A DNA stretch of 6,771 nucleotides from Actinomycetes bacterium. GTDB lineage: Bacteria; Actinomycetota; Actinomycetes; Actinomycetales; Microbacteriaceae. The notes below the pieces were generated by a model. It had not been told where the DNA came from. It did no database searches and saw nothing but the letters and a program-made list of their open reading frames with translations. Made by a program: the position numbers and the translations under genes. Where the stretch lies: positions 1-6,771 of the forward strand of contig JAEWKY010000055.1 in NCBI GenBank assembly GCA_023457615.1. The letters are read 5' to 3'. Below, in pieces: positions 1-5,508 of the stretch; the stretch's first letter is position 1; each line of letters opens with the position of its first letter.

Positions 1-454
1 CCTCCCCGCGCTCGACCCCGAGCAGACGGGCCAGCTCGCCGGCGTGCGGCGTGAGGACCACGGGCCCGGTCGCGCGCGAGCGCAGGTCGAGCCCGCCGGC
101 GTCGAGCACCGCGGGACGCCCGTCCTCGAGCGCCGTCTCGAGCAGCAGCCGCGCGAGCTCGTCGCGCTTGCCGGCATCCTGGCCCGATCCGATGACCCAC
201 GCCTGCACGCGCCCCGCCGTCGTGACGGCCTCCGGACGCCGTTGGAGCACGAGACGCGTCGCCCGGCCGGGGCCCAGGTAGCGCACCATCCCGACCCCCG
301 TGCGCAGCGCGGCCTCGACCCCGAGCACCGCGGCGCCCGGGTAGTGCGGCGAGCCGGTCACGAAGCCGACCACACCGCGCGAGTACTTGTCGTCGTCGTC
401 GTCCGGCACGCGGATCCACGCGCGTGCCTCGTCGGCCCCGAAGAGTGCGCTCAC
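1..454 (-). CDS. nnrD: ADP-dependent NAD(P)H-hydrate dehydratase, N-terminal part (runs off the left edge)
   Basis: The minus strand encodes 151 codons from a GTG start, then leaves the window. NnrD dehydrates the S epimer of hydrated NADH or NADPH using ADP, repairing damaged cofactor in the cytoplasm. Seen: KYSRGVVGFVTGS (residues 23-35) followed by PGAAVLGVEAALRTGVG (39-55), the front of the ribokinase-like YjeF C-terminal domain; VLDAGGLDL (117-125); and the nucleotide-site LTPHAGELARLLG (134-146). The NGTPALATAGSGD region expected later lies outside. No epimerase domain precedes it, so this is a standalone NnrD rather than the fused form. An in-frame TGA sits two codons upstream of the GTG, which fixes the start. 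There is no Shine-Dalgarno sequence; TATCGT lies 7-12 nt upstream, so a leaderless mRNA is likely. Residues 18-22 are five consecutive Asp, a GTC-rich stretch on the plus strand. Confident family call. Confidence 0.93.
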   Translation of the reverse strand, partial: MSALFGADEARAWIRVPDDDDDKYSRGVVGFVTGSPHYPGAAVLGVEAALRTGVGMVRYLGPGRATRLVLQRRPEAVTTAGRVQAWVIGSGQDAGKRDELARLLLETALEDGRPAVLDAGGLDLRSRATGPVVLTPHAGELARLLGVERGE

Positions 455-460
455 CCGTCA

Positions 461-466
461 ACGATA
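461..466 (-). promoter_or_regulatory. -10-like box TATCGT for nnrD
   Basis: On the minus strand TATCGT ends 6 nt before the nnrD GTG, the usual spacing of a TANNNT -10 element for a leaderless actinobacterial transcript beginning at or next to the start codon. No convincing -35 hexamer is seen 16-18 bp further upstream; that stretch is already coding sequence of the divergent HAD gene. Promoter activity is inferred. Confidence 0.5.
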
Positions 467-470
467 AGTT
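465..470 (+). promoter_or_regulatory. -10-like box TAAGTT for the HAD-OYE operon
   Basis: TAAGTT ends 6 nt before the GTG of the HAD gene, matching TANNNT at leaderless spacing. It overlaps the opposing nnrD box by two bases (465-466). The spacer between it and the GTG is ggggac, which could also act as a weak ribosome-binding site, so leaderless initiation is likely but not certain. No good -35 is visible inside the nnrD coding sequence. Confidence 0.5.
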
Positions 471-476
471 GGGGAC

Positions 477-1106
477 GTGTCGCTGAGCATCCCCGGTCGC
501 GTGATCGTCTTCGACTACGGCGAGGTGCTCTCGATGTCGCAGAGCGAGCACGACAAGGCCGGCATCCTCGGAACTGCGGGTGCTCGCGCCGAGGAGTTCT
601 GGCCCGCGTACTGGAAGCACCGTGACGACCTCGACCACGGCACGGTGACCATCCCGGACTACTGGGCGCGCGTCGGCGCCGAGCTCGGGCTCGACTTCGG
701 GCCGGCCCAGGTGCAGCGACTGTGGGCGATCGACTTCCGCTCCTGGATCAGCGTCGAGCCGGGCAGCATCGACATCCTCGCCGACCTGCACGCGGGCGGC
801 ACCCGCCTGGCGCTGCTGTCGAACGCGGGCTTCGACTACGGAGACGCCTTCCGACGGGCCCCGTTCGCCCGCTACTTCGAGCAGGTGTTCGTGAGCGCGG
901 AGCTCGGGATGATCAAGCCCGATCCCGAGATCTACCGCCACGTCGTGCGCGAGCTCGGCATCGAGCCCGCCGAGATGGTCTTCGTCGACAACAAGGCGGT
1001 CAACGTCGAGGGCGCGGAGTCGATCGGCGCCACCGGCCACGTCTTCACCGGGGTCGCCCCGCTGCGCGCCTTCCTCACCTCGCTCACCGCCGGGGAGGCG
1101 TCATGA
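477..1106 (+). CDS. HAD-like hydrolase, YihX-like (subfamily IA type), with atypical motifs I and IV
   Basis: A 209-residue cytosolic protein of the haloacid dehalogenase fold, whose members mostly hydrolyse small phosphorylated metabolites through an aspartyl-phosphate. Motif I is VFDYGEVL (11-18): nucleophile D13 is present, but the usual general-acid Asp two residues later is G15, as in YihX-type proteins (DLG). Motif II is LLSNAG with S115; motif III is GMIKPDP with K147; motif IV is VFVDNKAVNVEGA with D171, but N172 stands where the second Asp of DD is usual. A helical cap lies at about 20-95. The GTG start is forced: the in-frame TAA at 465-467 is followed only by GTT GGG GAC. The stop overlaps the next ATG (ATGA), so translation is probably coupled to the OYE downstream. 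Substrate unknown; reduced or altered phosphatase activity is possible. HAD membership is firm, catalysis is not. Confidence 0.88.
   Translation: MSLSIPGRVIVFDYGEVLSMSQSEHDKAGILGTAGARAEEFWPAYWKHRDDLDHGTVTIPDYWARVGAELGLDFGPAQVQRLWAIDFRSWISVEPGSIDILADLHAGGTRLALLSNAGFDYGDAFRRAPFARYFEQVFVSAELGMIKPDPEIYRHVVRELGIEPAEMVFVDNKAVNVEGAESIGATGHVFTGVAPLRAFLTSLTAGEAS
1092..1098 (+). promoter_or_regulatory. Ribosome-binding site of the OYE gene
   Basis: GGGGAGG lies inside the last codons of the HAD gene, 4 nt before the ATG at 1103. It supports that ATG as the start despite its overlap with the HAD stop codon. Confidence 0.75.
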
Positions 1107-2179
1107 CCGCTCTGTTCGAGCCGCTCGCGCTGCGCGGCGTCACGGCGCGCAACCGCATCTGGGTCTCGCCGATGTGCCAGTACTCGGTCGTGGAGCGCGA
1201 CGGCGTGCCGACCGACTGGCACCTCGTGCACCTGGGTGCGTTCGCGCGCGGCGGCGCGGGGATCGTGCTCGCCGAGGCGACCGGGGTCACCCCCGAGGGC
1301 CGCATCTCCGCGCACGACACCGGCATCTGGAACGACGCGCAGGTCGCCGCGTGGCGCCGCATCACCGACTTCGCGCACACGCAGGGCGCGTTGGTCGGGT
1401 TGCAGCTCGCGCACGCCGGACGCAAGGCGTCGGTCTGGCCCGCGTGGGGATTCGCGCAGCGCGGCACCATGCCGCTCGCGGACGGCGGCTGGCCGACGGT
1501 GTCGGCATCCGCCGTCGCCTTCGAAGGGTATGCGCCGCCCCGGGCCCTCGCCCTCGACGAGCTGCCCGGGATCGTCGAGGCGTTCCGGGCGGGGGCGCGC
1601 CGATCGCTCGAGGCGGGCTTCGACCTCGTCGAGGTGCACGCCGCCCACGGCTACCTGCTGCACCAGTTCCTCTCGCCGCTCTCCAACGTCCGCGACGACG
1701 CGTACGGCGGATCGCTCGAGAATCGCGCGCGCCTCCTGCTCGAGATCGTGCGCGCGGTGCGATCGGAGGTCGGCGACGACGTGCCCGTGCTCGTGCGGTT
1801 CTCGGGCACCGACTACGTCGACGGCGGCTGGGACGTCGAGCAGACCGCGATCGTCGCGGGATGGGCCCGGGATGCCGGCGCCGACCTCTTCGACATCTCG
1901 AGCGGCGGGCTCGTCTCGGGAGTGCGCATCCCGGTCGGTCCCGGCTACCAGGTGCCGCTCGCCGAGAGCGTCGCGTCGGAGGCGGGCGTGCCCGTCTCGA
2001 CGGTCGGGATGATCACCGAGGCCGCGCAGGCGGCGGAGCTCGTCGACTCCGGCCGCGTGGAGGCCGTCATGCTCGGCCGGGAGCTGCTGCGCGACCCGCA
2101 CTTCCCGCTGCGCGCGGCCACGGAGCTCGGCGTCGAGTTGGACTACTGGCCACCGCAGTACCTGCGCGCCCGCGTCTGA
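1103..2179 (+). CDS. NADH:flavin oxidoreductase / Old Yellow Enzyme, YqjM (thermophilic-like) class
   Basis: A 358-residue FMN-dependent TIM-barrel ene-reductase expected to reduce activated C=C bonds of enals, enones, maleimides or nitro-compounds with NAD(P)H in the cytoplasm. Class-defining features: SPMCQYS (22-28), with redox-tuning C25 and Y27, in place of the Thr of classical OYEs; QLAHAGRKA (101-109); substrate-anchoring VHAAHGYLLHQFLSP with H179 and H182 (178-192); YGGSLENRARLLLEI (201-215); VRF with R232; and the FMN-phosphate segment VEAVMLGRELLRDP (319-332). The C-terminal YWPPQYLRA resembles the PxQYxRG tail that supplies an arginine finger to the neighbouring subunit in YqjM. 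Length fits the family (about 340-370). It is co-transcribed with the HAD gene through an ATGA overlap. The natural substrate cannot be read from sequence; XenA-like and YqjM-like enzymes are the closest known types. Confidence 0.95.
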   Translation: MTALFEPLALRGVTARNRIWVSPMCQYSVVERDGVPTDWHLVHLGAFARGGAGIVLAEATGVTPEGRISAHDTGIWNDAQVAAWRRITDFAHTQGALVGLQLAHAGRKASVWPAWGFAQRGTMPLADGGWPTVSASAVAFEGYAPPRALALDELPGIVEAFRAGARRSLEAGFDLVEVHAAHGYLLHQFLSPLSNVRDDAYGGSLENRARLLLEIVRAVRSEVGDDVPVLVRFSGTDYVDGGWDVEQTAIVAGWARDAGADLFDISSGGLVSGVRIPVGPGYQVPLAESVASEAGVPVSTVGMITEAAQAAELVDSGRVEAVMLGRELLRDPHFPLRAATELGVELDYWPPQYLRARV

Positions 2180-2206
2180 GCCCCCGGGGTGCCCGCCGGT
2201 GGTTCG

Positions 2207-2238
2207 GGCCGGCCCCGGGTTCGGCCGGCCCCGGGTTC
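2207..2238 (+). repeat. Perfect 16-bp tandem duplication, two copies
   Basis: The unit GGCCGGCCCCGGGTTC occurs at 2207-2222 and again directly at 2223-2238; a partial GGTTCG precedes it at 2201-2206. Each unit contains the palindromes GGCCGGCC and CCCGGG. It starts 27 bp after the OYE stop codon. CCCGGGG at 2183-2189 can pair with CCCCGGG in copy 1 (2213-2219) or copy 2 (2229-2235), so it may help end OYE transcription, but there is no T-tract. Confidence 0.85.
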
Positions 2239-2245
2239 GGTCTCG

Positions 2246-2373
2246 GCTTACTCCGCCGAACTCGCGTTGCTCCGCCGATCTGCCGCGGAGCAACGCAAGA
2301 TGCGCGGAGCAACCCGGATGCCGGCGGAGCAACCCGACGCCGGCCGAGCACCCGGAGGGCTGCCGAGCGCCGG
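2246..2373. repeat. Head-to-head array of degenerate 19-20-bp repeats between convergent genes
   Basis: The core is GCGGAGCAAC. On the plus strand it occurs exactly at 2285, 2304 and 2324, then in decayed form (GCCGAGC) at 2343 and 2362, giving intervals of 19, 20, 19 and 19. On the minus strand the same unit occurs twice, at 2266-2275 (exact) and about 2247-2256 (TTACTCCGCC for TTGCTCCGCC), again 19 bp apart. The two arms face each other across 2276-2284. Unit divergence increases outwards on the right, as expected for a decaying array. No open frame here looks like a protein. It resembles a dispersed intergenic REP-like element, but copies elsewhere cannot be seen from this window. Confidence 0.8.
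2264..2296. terminator. Hairpin at the centre of the repeat array, possible bidirectional terminator
   Basis: Positions 2264-2275 (GCGTTGCTCCGC) are the exact reverse complement of 2285-2296, giving a 12-bp perfect stem with a 9-nt loop (2276-2284). Past one mismatch, two further pairs (2262-2298, 2261-2299) are possible. It lies between the convergent OYE and CNNM genes, where a shared terminator is expected. Neither side has a T-tract, so it could instead be only the junction of the two repeat arms. Confidence 0.5.
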
Positions 2374-2386
2374 AGGACCGTGCGGA

Positions 2387-3481
2387 CTAGCGACGCCGGG
2401 TGGCGTCCTCGACCTCGCCGACGAGCGTCTCGATGATGTCCTCCAGGAACAGCACGCCGCGGGTGGCGCCGTGCTCGTCGAACACTCGCGCCACGTGCGC
2501 GCCCGAGCGGCGCATGAGCGCGAGGGCGTCCTCGAGCTCCGCGTCGCGGAAGAGCGAGATGAGCTGCCGGATGCGTTTGGGCGGCACCGGGAGGTCGAAC
2601 TCGTCGCCCGACAGGTCGATGACGTCCTTGAGGTGCACGTAGCCCGTGGGCTCGCCGTCGTTGTTCACGAGCACGTAGCGGCTGAAGCCGTGCTGCGCGA
2701 CCGCGCGCTCGACATCCGCGGGGGTCGCGTCCTCCGGGAGCGTGACGAGCTCCTCCTCGGCGAGCGCGACATCCCGCACGCGCTTCTCGGTGAACTCGAA
2801 CGCGTTGCTGAGCGTGCCGGTCGTGTCGGTGAGCACGCCCTCGCGCGTCGAGGTCGCGATGATCGTCTGCACCTCCTCCGCCGTGAAGGCGCTCGTCGCC
2901 TCGTTCTTCGGCTCCACGCGGAACAGCCGCAGGATGCCGTTCGCGGTCGCGTTGAGCGACCAGATGACGGGCTTGAACACCGTGGCGACCGCGACGAGCG
3001 GCGTCGCGAGGATGAGCACCGCGCGATCCGGCACCGAGAACGAGATGTTCTTCGGCACCATCTCGCCGAGCACGACGTGCAGGAACGAGACGACGACGAG
3101 GGCGATCGCGAACGCGATGGCGGCGACGACCTCCTCGGGCAACCCGGTCAGCTCGAGCGGGATCTCGAGCAGGTGGTGGATGGCCGGCTCCGACACGTTG
3201 AGGATCAGCAGCGAGCACACCGTGATGCCGAGCTGGCTCGTCGCGAGCATGAGCGTCGCGTGCTCCATCGCCCACAGGGCGGTCTTCGCCGCCCGGGACC
3301 CGGATTCGGCGCGCGGCTCGATCTGCGAGCGGCGGGCCGAGATGACGGCGAACTCGGCGCCGACGAAGAACGCGTTGACGAGCAGCAGGATGCCGAGCCA
3401 CGCGATGCCCCACCAGTCGACGCCGGCGATGCCGTCCTCGGCGAGCCGCGCGGTCTCGGAGAGCCGGACGAGCGGGTTCAC
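2387..3481 (-). CDS. CNNM/CBS-domain membrane protein (hemolysin family), short form without CorC_HlyC domain
   Basis: A 364-residue inner-membrane protein of the CNNM/HlyC-CorC family, linked to Mg2+/Co2+ export or tolerance; the haemolysin label is historical. Seen: CNNM (DUF21) transmembrane region about 22-185 with hydrophobic stretches near 23-47, 79-97, 117-138 and 153-172; SQLGIT (82-87); the family signature GEMVPKN (139-145); LNATANGILRLF (176-187); then a CBS pair, about 235-290 and 300-356, ending LEDIIETLVGEVED. The protein stops 5 residues after that, so the CorC_HlyC cap found in its neighbour is absent. In CBS2 the usual VVDEYGGTxG reads VFDEHGATRG. The start is the GTG overlapping the upstream TGA (GTGA), with AGGGGGAG 5 nt before it; the 57-residue Arg-rich upstream extension is shadow sequence. 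It resembles the M. tuberculosis Rv1841c type. Function is assigned at family level only. Confidence 0.9.
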   Translation of the reverse strand: MNPLVRLSETARLAEDGIAGVDWWGIAWLGILLLVNAFFVGAEFAVISARRSQIEPRAESGSRAAKTALWAMEHATLMLATSQLGITVCSLLILNVSEPAIHHLLEIPLELTGLPEEVVAAIAFAIALVVVSFLHVVLGEMVPKNISFSVPDRAVLILATPLVAVATVFKPVIWSLNATANGILRLFRVEPKNEATSAFTAEEVQTIIATSTREGVLTDTTGTLSNAFEFTEKRVRDVALAEEELVTLPEDATPADVERAVAQHGFSRYVLVNNDGEPTGYVHLKDVIDLSGDEFDLPVPPKRIRQLISLFRDAELEDALALMRRSGAHVARVFDEHGATRGVLFLEDIIETLVGEVEDATRRR

Positions 3482-4818
3482 TTCTTCTCCCCCTCGCGCA
3501 CGACGGCGAGCTCGCCCGTCTCGGGTGGTCTGGGCGTGTAGCGGATGCGATCGATGCGGCGGCCGTCCATGCGCTCGACGCGGAAGACGCCCGCCTCGAC
3601 CTCGACGGTGTCCCCGGCCTCGGGGAGCCGCCCGAGCTCGGCCATCATCCATCCCGCGACGGTCTCGTACGGCCCGTCCTCCGGCACCGTCACGTGGGCG
3701 CGGTCGGCGAGCTCGTCGGGGCGCAGGGCGCCGGGGAAGGTCAGCCAGTCGCGGCTGCGCACGACATCCGCCCGCGACCTGTCGTGCTCGTCGGACACCT
3801 CGCCGACGAGCTCCTCGACGAGATCCTCGAGCGTCGCGACGCCCGCGGTGCCGCCGTACTCGTCGACGACGACGGCCATCTGGAATCCGCGGCCGCGCAG
3901 CTCTCCGAGCAGGGTGTCGAGCCCCATCGTCTCGGGAACGCGCAGCGGCTCGGACTGCAGCGCCGTGACCGGCACCTCAGCCCGGCGGTCGCGCGGCACC
4001 GCCACGGCCTGCTTGACGTGCACGAGGCCGATGATGTCGTCGATGTCCTCGTCGAAGACCGGGAAGCGCGAGTACCCGGTCGAGCGGGCGAGGCCGATGA
4101 CGGCCTCCGCGCTCGCGGTGCGCTCGACGCCGGCGATCTTCGGTCGCGGCGTCATGACGTCCGAGGCCTGATGGTCGGAGAAGACGAGCGTGCGGGCGAG
4201 GAGGGTCGCCGTGTCCTGGTCGAGCGACCCTTCGCTCGCCGACCGGCGCACGAGGGAGCGGAGCTCGTCCGCGGTACGAGCCGCGGAGATCTCCTCCTTC
4301 GGCTCGATGCCGATGGCGCGCAGGATGCCGTTCGCCGTGCCGTTGAGCAGCGCGATCGCCGGGCGGAACACCGTCGTGAAGACGGTCTGGAACGGGATGA
4401 CGACCTTCGCGGTCGCGCGGGGCAGGGCGAGCGCGAAGTTCTTCGGCACGAGCTCGCCGATGATCATCGAGAGCAGCGTCGCGATCGTGATCGCGACGAT
4501 CGTCGCGATCACCGAGACCGCGGCCTCGGGCAGCCCGAGACCCGACAGCGGCGGCGCGAGGAACCGGCTGAATGCGGGTTCGAGCGTGTAGCCCGTGAGG
4601 AGCGTCGTGAGGGTGATGCCGAGCTGTGCGCTCGACAGGTGCGTCGAGGTGATCTTGAGCGCCGCGATGGTCATGCTCAAGCGGGTCTCGCCGCGGGCCT
4701 GGCGGGCTTCGAGCTCCGCACGATCGAGGTTGACGAGCGCGAACTCGCTCGCCACGAAGAAGCCGGTGCCGACGGTGAGCACCACCCCGACGAGCAGCAG
4801 GATGACGTCCGTGCTCAT
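3478..4818 (-). CDS. CNNM/CBS-domain membrane protein (hemolysin family), full-length with CorC_HlyC domain
   Basis: A 446-residue membrane protein, the longer paralogue of the pair. Architecture: CNNM/DUF21 membrane domain 1-175 with hydrophobic segments about 3-28, 60-77, 98-121 and 135-155; SSAQLGIT (62-69); signature GELVPKNFAL (121-130); NGTANGILRAIGIEPKEE (159-176); VMTPRPKI leading into CBS1 (221-275); CBS2 (283-343) with MAVVVDEYGGTAGVATLEDLVEELVGEVSDE (314-344); and the C-terminal CorC_HlyC domain (about 355-430) with TFPGALRPDEL and YETVAGWMM. The family is associated with Mg2+/Co2+ transport, with CBS domains sensing nucleotides. The ATG is the only usable start: an in-frame TAG lies 30 nt upstream with no start codon between, although the Shine-Dalgarno sequence is weak. 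The 61-bp gap to the upstream gene (4819-4879) shows no clear promoter or hairpin. It overlaps the short CNNM gene by GTGA. Resembles Rv1842c in size and place. Confidence 0.94.
   Translation of the reverse strand: MSTDVILLLVGVVLTVGTGFFVASEFALVNLDRAELEARQARGETRLSMTIAALKITSTHLSSAQLGITLTTLLTGYTLEPAFSRFLAPPLSGLGLPEAAVSVIATIVAITIATLLSMIIGELVPKNFALALPRATAKVVIPFQTVFTTVFRPAIALLNGTANGILRAIGIEPKEEISAARTADELRSLVRRSASEGSLDQDTATLLARTLVFSDHQASDVMTPRPKIAGVERTASAEAVIGLARSTGYSRFPVFDEDIDDIIGLVHVKQAVAVPRDRRAEVPVTALQSEPLRVPETMGLDTLLGELRGRGFQMAVVVDEYGGTAGVATLEDLVEELVGEVSDEHDRSRADVVRSRDWLTFPGALRPDELADRAHVTVPEDGPYETVAGWMMAELGRLPEAGDTVEVEAGVFRVERMDGRRIDRIRYTPRPPETGELAVVREGEKK
3487..3494 (-). promoter_or_regulatory. 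Ribosome-binding site of the short CNNM gene
   Basis: On the minus strand AGGGGGAG lies 5 nt upstream of the GTG at 3481, within the last codons of the long CNNM gene. It decides the start: GTG at 3481 rather than a longer frame reaching to 3652. Confidence 0.7.
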
Positions 4819-4879
4819 CGGGCCGGGCCTGTCGCCGGCGAGGGTCTATGGGCAGACGGAGGATCGTCCACGGTGGGGA

Positions 4880-5452
4880 TCAGTTTCCCTTCGCGGCGGC
4901 CTTCGCCGCCTTCTTGAACTCCCGCACCTTCGTGAGGGAGGAGGCATCCACGATATCGGCAACCGAGCGGTGGCTGCCCGCTTCGCCGTAGGAACCGGCG
5001 GCGGACTCCCAGCCAGGTGCCGTGAGCCCGTACTGCTTGCCGAGCAGCGCGACGAAGATCTTCGCCTTCTGGTCGCCGAATCCGGGCAGCGCCTTGAGCC
5101 TCTTCAGCACGGTCGCGCCGTCGGGGTCGCCGTCCGTCCAGAGGCGCTCGGCGTCGCCTCCCCACTCGGCGACGAGCGCCGCGCACAGCGCCTGCGTGCG
5201 CTCGGCCATCGATCCGGGGAAGCGGTGCACGGCGGGCGTCTGCTGGAACACCTCGGCGAGCCTCTGCGGATCGGTGCCGGCGATCGTCGCGGCGTCGAAC
5301 GCGCCCAGTCGCTCGCGGATCTTCGCGGGCCCGGCGAACGCGGTCTCCATCGGCACCTGCTGATCGAGCAGCATCCCGATCAGCAGCGCGAGCGGCGAGC
5401 TCGACAGCAGCTCGTCGGCGGCGGCGTCCCCGGTGATGTGCAGCTGAGGCAT
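4880..5452 (-). CDS. HhH-GPD-type base-excision-repair-like protein (DQQVPME family)
   Basis: A 190-residue cytosolic protein matching the actinobacterial HhH-GPD family I know as TIGR03252, related in fold to DNA glycosylases. Seen: the N-terminal helical segment LALLIGMLLDQQVPMETAFAGP (21-42), the counterpart of the start of the glycosylase core, and a helix-hairpin-helix at about 115-140 with ALPGFGDQKAKIFVALL. The Lys of bifunctional glycosylases (LPGVGRK) is Q128 with K129 next to it, and the catalytic Asp expected about 22 residues after the LPG is missing: that stretch reads TAPGWES. There is no C-terminal 4Fe-4S Cys cluster; the tail is Lys/Ala-rich (AAKAAAKGN). It may bind DNA without cleaving glycosidic bonds, or use another residue. 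No clear Shine-Dalgarno sequence; TAGGCT lies 7-12 nt before the ATG (5459-5464), so a leaderless start is possible. Length is normal as far as I recall. Confidence 0.85.
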   Translation of the reverse strand: MPQLHITGDAAADELLSSSPLALLIGMLLDQQVPMETAFAGPAKIRERLGAFDAATIAGTDPQRLAEVFQQTPAVHRFPGSMAERTQALCAALVAEWGGDAERLWTDGDPDGATVLKRLKALPGFGDQKAKIFVALLGKQYGLTAPGWESAAGSYGEAGSHRSVADIVDASSLTKVREFKKAAKAAAKGN

Positions 5453-5465
5453 ACGAGCAGCCTAT

Positions 5466-5495
5466 TGCGCCCTCTCGGCCCGGTGAGAGGGCGCA
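5466..5495 (-). terminator. Strong GC hairpin after the 140-aa gene
   Basis: Positions 5466-5476 pair perfectly with 5485-5495 (11 bp, core GCGCCCTCTC / GAGAGGGCGC) around an 8-nt loop. It begins 13 nt past the stop codon of the 140-aa gene and sits just before the start region of the HhH-GPD gene. No U-tract follows, common for high-GC actinobacterial terminators. It probably separates transcription of the two genes. Confidence 0.7.
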
Positions 5496-5508
5496 CTCAC
5501 GGCGCCCG

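Noticed and set aside
386..403. GTC-rich tract resembling a microsatellite
   Set aside because: It is simply five Asp codons near the NnrD N-terminus on the minus strand; too short to argue for phase variation.
722..1105. N-terminal extension of the OYE frame back to 722
   Set aside because: The extension is Arg-rich shadow of the HAD gene; the ATG at 1103 has a good ribosome-binding site and starts at the family's normal N-terminus.
932..2332. Long minus-strand open frame opposite the OYE gene
   Set aside because: Its product is Arg/Gly/Asp-rich with no motif, and it is antisense to a gene with clear family signatures; GC-rich codons leave such frames open by chance.
2246..2373. Regularly spaced repeats that could be read as a short CRISPR-like array
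   Set aside because: The period is only 19-20 bp, there are no spacers of useful length, the units decay outwards and occur in both orientations, and no cas gene is present.
1174..2436. Long plus-strand frame running through the OYE gene and the repeat island
   Set aside because: Arg-rich, low-complexity translation in a wrong frame of the OYE gene; no start signal.
3482..3652. Longer start for the short CNNM protein
   Set aside because: The extra 57 residues are Arg/Gly-rich shadow of the upstream CNNM gene; GTG at 3481 with AGGGGGAG is the sensible start.
3694..4917. Plus-strand open frame opposite the long CNNM gene
   Set aside because: Translation is Arg/Glu/Asp-rich without motifs, in antisense to a fully recognisable membrane protein.
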